This document shows, piece by piece, positions 12,817 through 13,166 of a stretch of 13,166 bases of DNA (its first letter is position 1; each line of letters begins with the position of its first letter). The notes beneath the pieces are model-generated. The model had not been told where the DNA came from, did not search any database, and worked only from the letters and a program-made list of their open reading frames with translations. The DNA is taken from NCBI GenBank assembly GCA_900556945.1, contig USQP01000006.1, positions 1-13,166 of the forward strand, in the 5' to 3' direction. This DNA comes from an uncultured Clostridium sp. GTDB lineage: Bacteria > Bacillota > Clostridia > TANB77 > CAG-508. The translations under genes were made by a program, and so were the position numbers.

Positions 12817-13166
12817 ATGGATATAAAAAGAATAACTTCAGGACTATTAGGTTTCCCATTAGTTGTATTAGTTTTTTTAATAGGAAATAAAATTGTAGTA
12901 GATATAGCATTATCAATTATTGCAATACTTGCAATGAGTGAATATTTTAATGCAGTAGCTAAAGTATCAAAACCAGTAAAATGGATTGGATATTTAAGCT
13001 GTTTTAGTATTGCATTGATACATGTAGTTCCACAGGAATATTTAAATATAATTGTAACATTAGGTGTACCAACTATTTTAATTATACTTTTTGCACAAGT
13101 AGTTGCAACTGATATGAAAACATCTTTTAAAGATATATCCTATACATTTATTGGAATATTCTATGT
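12817..13166 (+). CDS. cdsA: Phosphatidate cytidylyltransferase CdsA, N-terminal part (3' partial)
   Basis: CdsA makes CDP-diacylglycerol from phosphatidic acid and CTP in the membrane, the branch point to phospholipids. The frame runs open from ATG 12817 to the window end (116 codons plus two bases). The start MDIKRITSGLLGFPLVVLVF matches the family N-terminus, with an Arg-x-Thr/Ser-Gly head before the first helix. Four hydrophobic segments are visible (about 8-22, 25-43, 54-69, 76-96), consistent with the multi-pass fold. The diagnostic C-terminal signature of the family lies beyond the window, so the call rests on the N-terminus and on the conserved frr-uppS-cdsA order. The SD AAAGGA is at 12805-12810. 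Confidence 0.88.
   Translation, partial: MDIKRITSGLLGFPLVVLVFLIGNKIVVDIALSIIAILAMSEYFNAVAKVSKPVKWIGYLSCFSIALIHVVPQEYLNIIVTLGVPTILIILFAQVVATDMKTSFKDISYTFIGIFY

Overview
The window is AT-rich DNA from a low-GC Gram-positive bacterium (Bacillota, most likely a Clostridia-like lineage). Evidence: the gene order rpsB-tsf-pyrH-frr-...-uppS-cdsA, strong AGGAGG-type ribosome binding sites, heavy use of AGA and TTA codons, a secreted GH25/LysM cell-wall hydrolase, and TGA used as a stop (the first pilin-like gene and pyrH end in TGA), so the genetic code is standard. I cannot name a genus. The first 26 bases are not genomic: they match the Illumina Nextera transposase adapter and show that the contig end was not trimmed.

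Layout. (1) 27-5215, plus strand: a type IV pilus locus. It holds the tail of an unidentified membrane protein, two small class III-signal pilin-like proteins that lack the usual Glu5, then pilB (assembly ATPase with an MshEN-like N-terminus), pilT (retraction ATPase) and pilC (platform membrane protein). (2) 5216-6159: a palindromic spacer and a ROK-family sugar kinase. (3) 6166-6195: a bidirectional terminator between the kinase and a convergent gene. (4) 6202-7455, minus strand: a secreted GH25 lysozyme with three C-terminal LysM domains. (5) 7456-7796: a divergent control region with a near-consensus promoter and structured leader for rpsB, and a perfect TGTCGAA (Spo0A-box-like) heptamer upstream of the lysozyme. 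(6) 7797-13166, plus strand: the translation and envelope-lipid block rpsB, tsf, pyrH, frr, an ispA-type prenyl synthase, uppS and the 5' part of cdsA. Terminator-like hairpins lie after rpsB and after tsf.

How the genes fit together. PilB and PilT power pilus extension and retraction through PilC. The pilin-like proteins are probably minor subunits, and the major pilin, alignment proteins and prepilin peptidase are not visible here. RpsB, EF-Ts and RRF serve translation, and PyrH supplies UDP for nucleotides and wall precursors. The IspA-type enzyme makes farnesyl diphosphate, which UppS extends to undecaprenyl diphosphate, the wall-lipid carrier. CdsA makes CDP-diacylglycerol for phospholipids. 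The prenyl synthase sits directly before the enzyme that uses its product.

Most of the window is ordinary core genome. The parts worth a second look are the intergenic palindromes (after pilC, before frr, between uppS and cdsA), the rpsB leader, a set of TGTCGAA heptamers found only between genes, and several changed motif residues (IspA second Asp motif, PilT Asp box, PilB Walker A, PyrH, pilin position 5). I see no CRISPR array, tRNA, rRNA, insertion sequence or phage gene.
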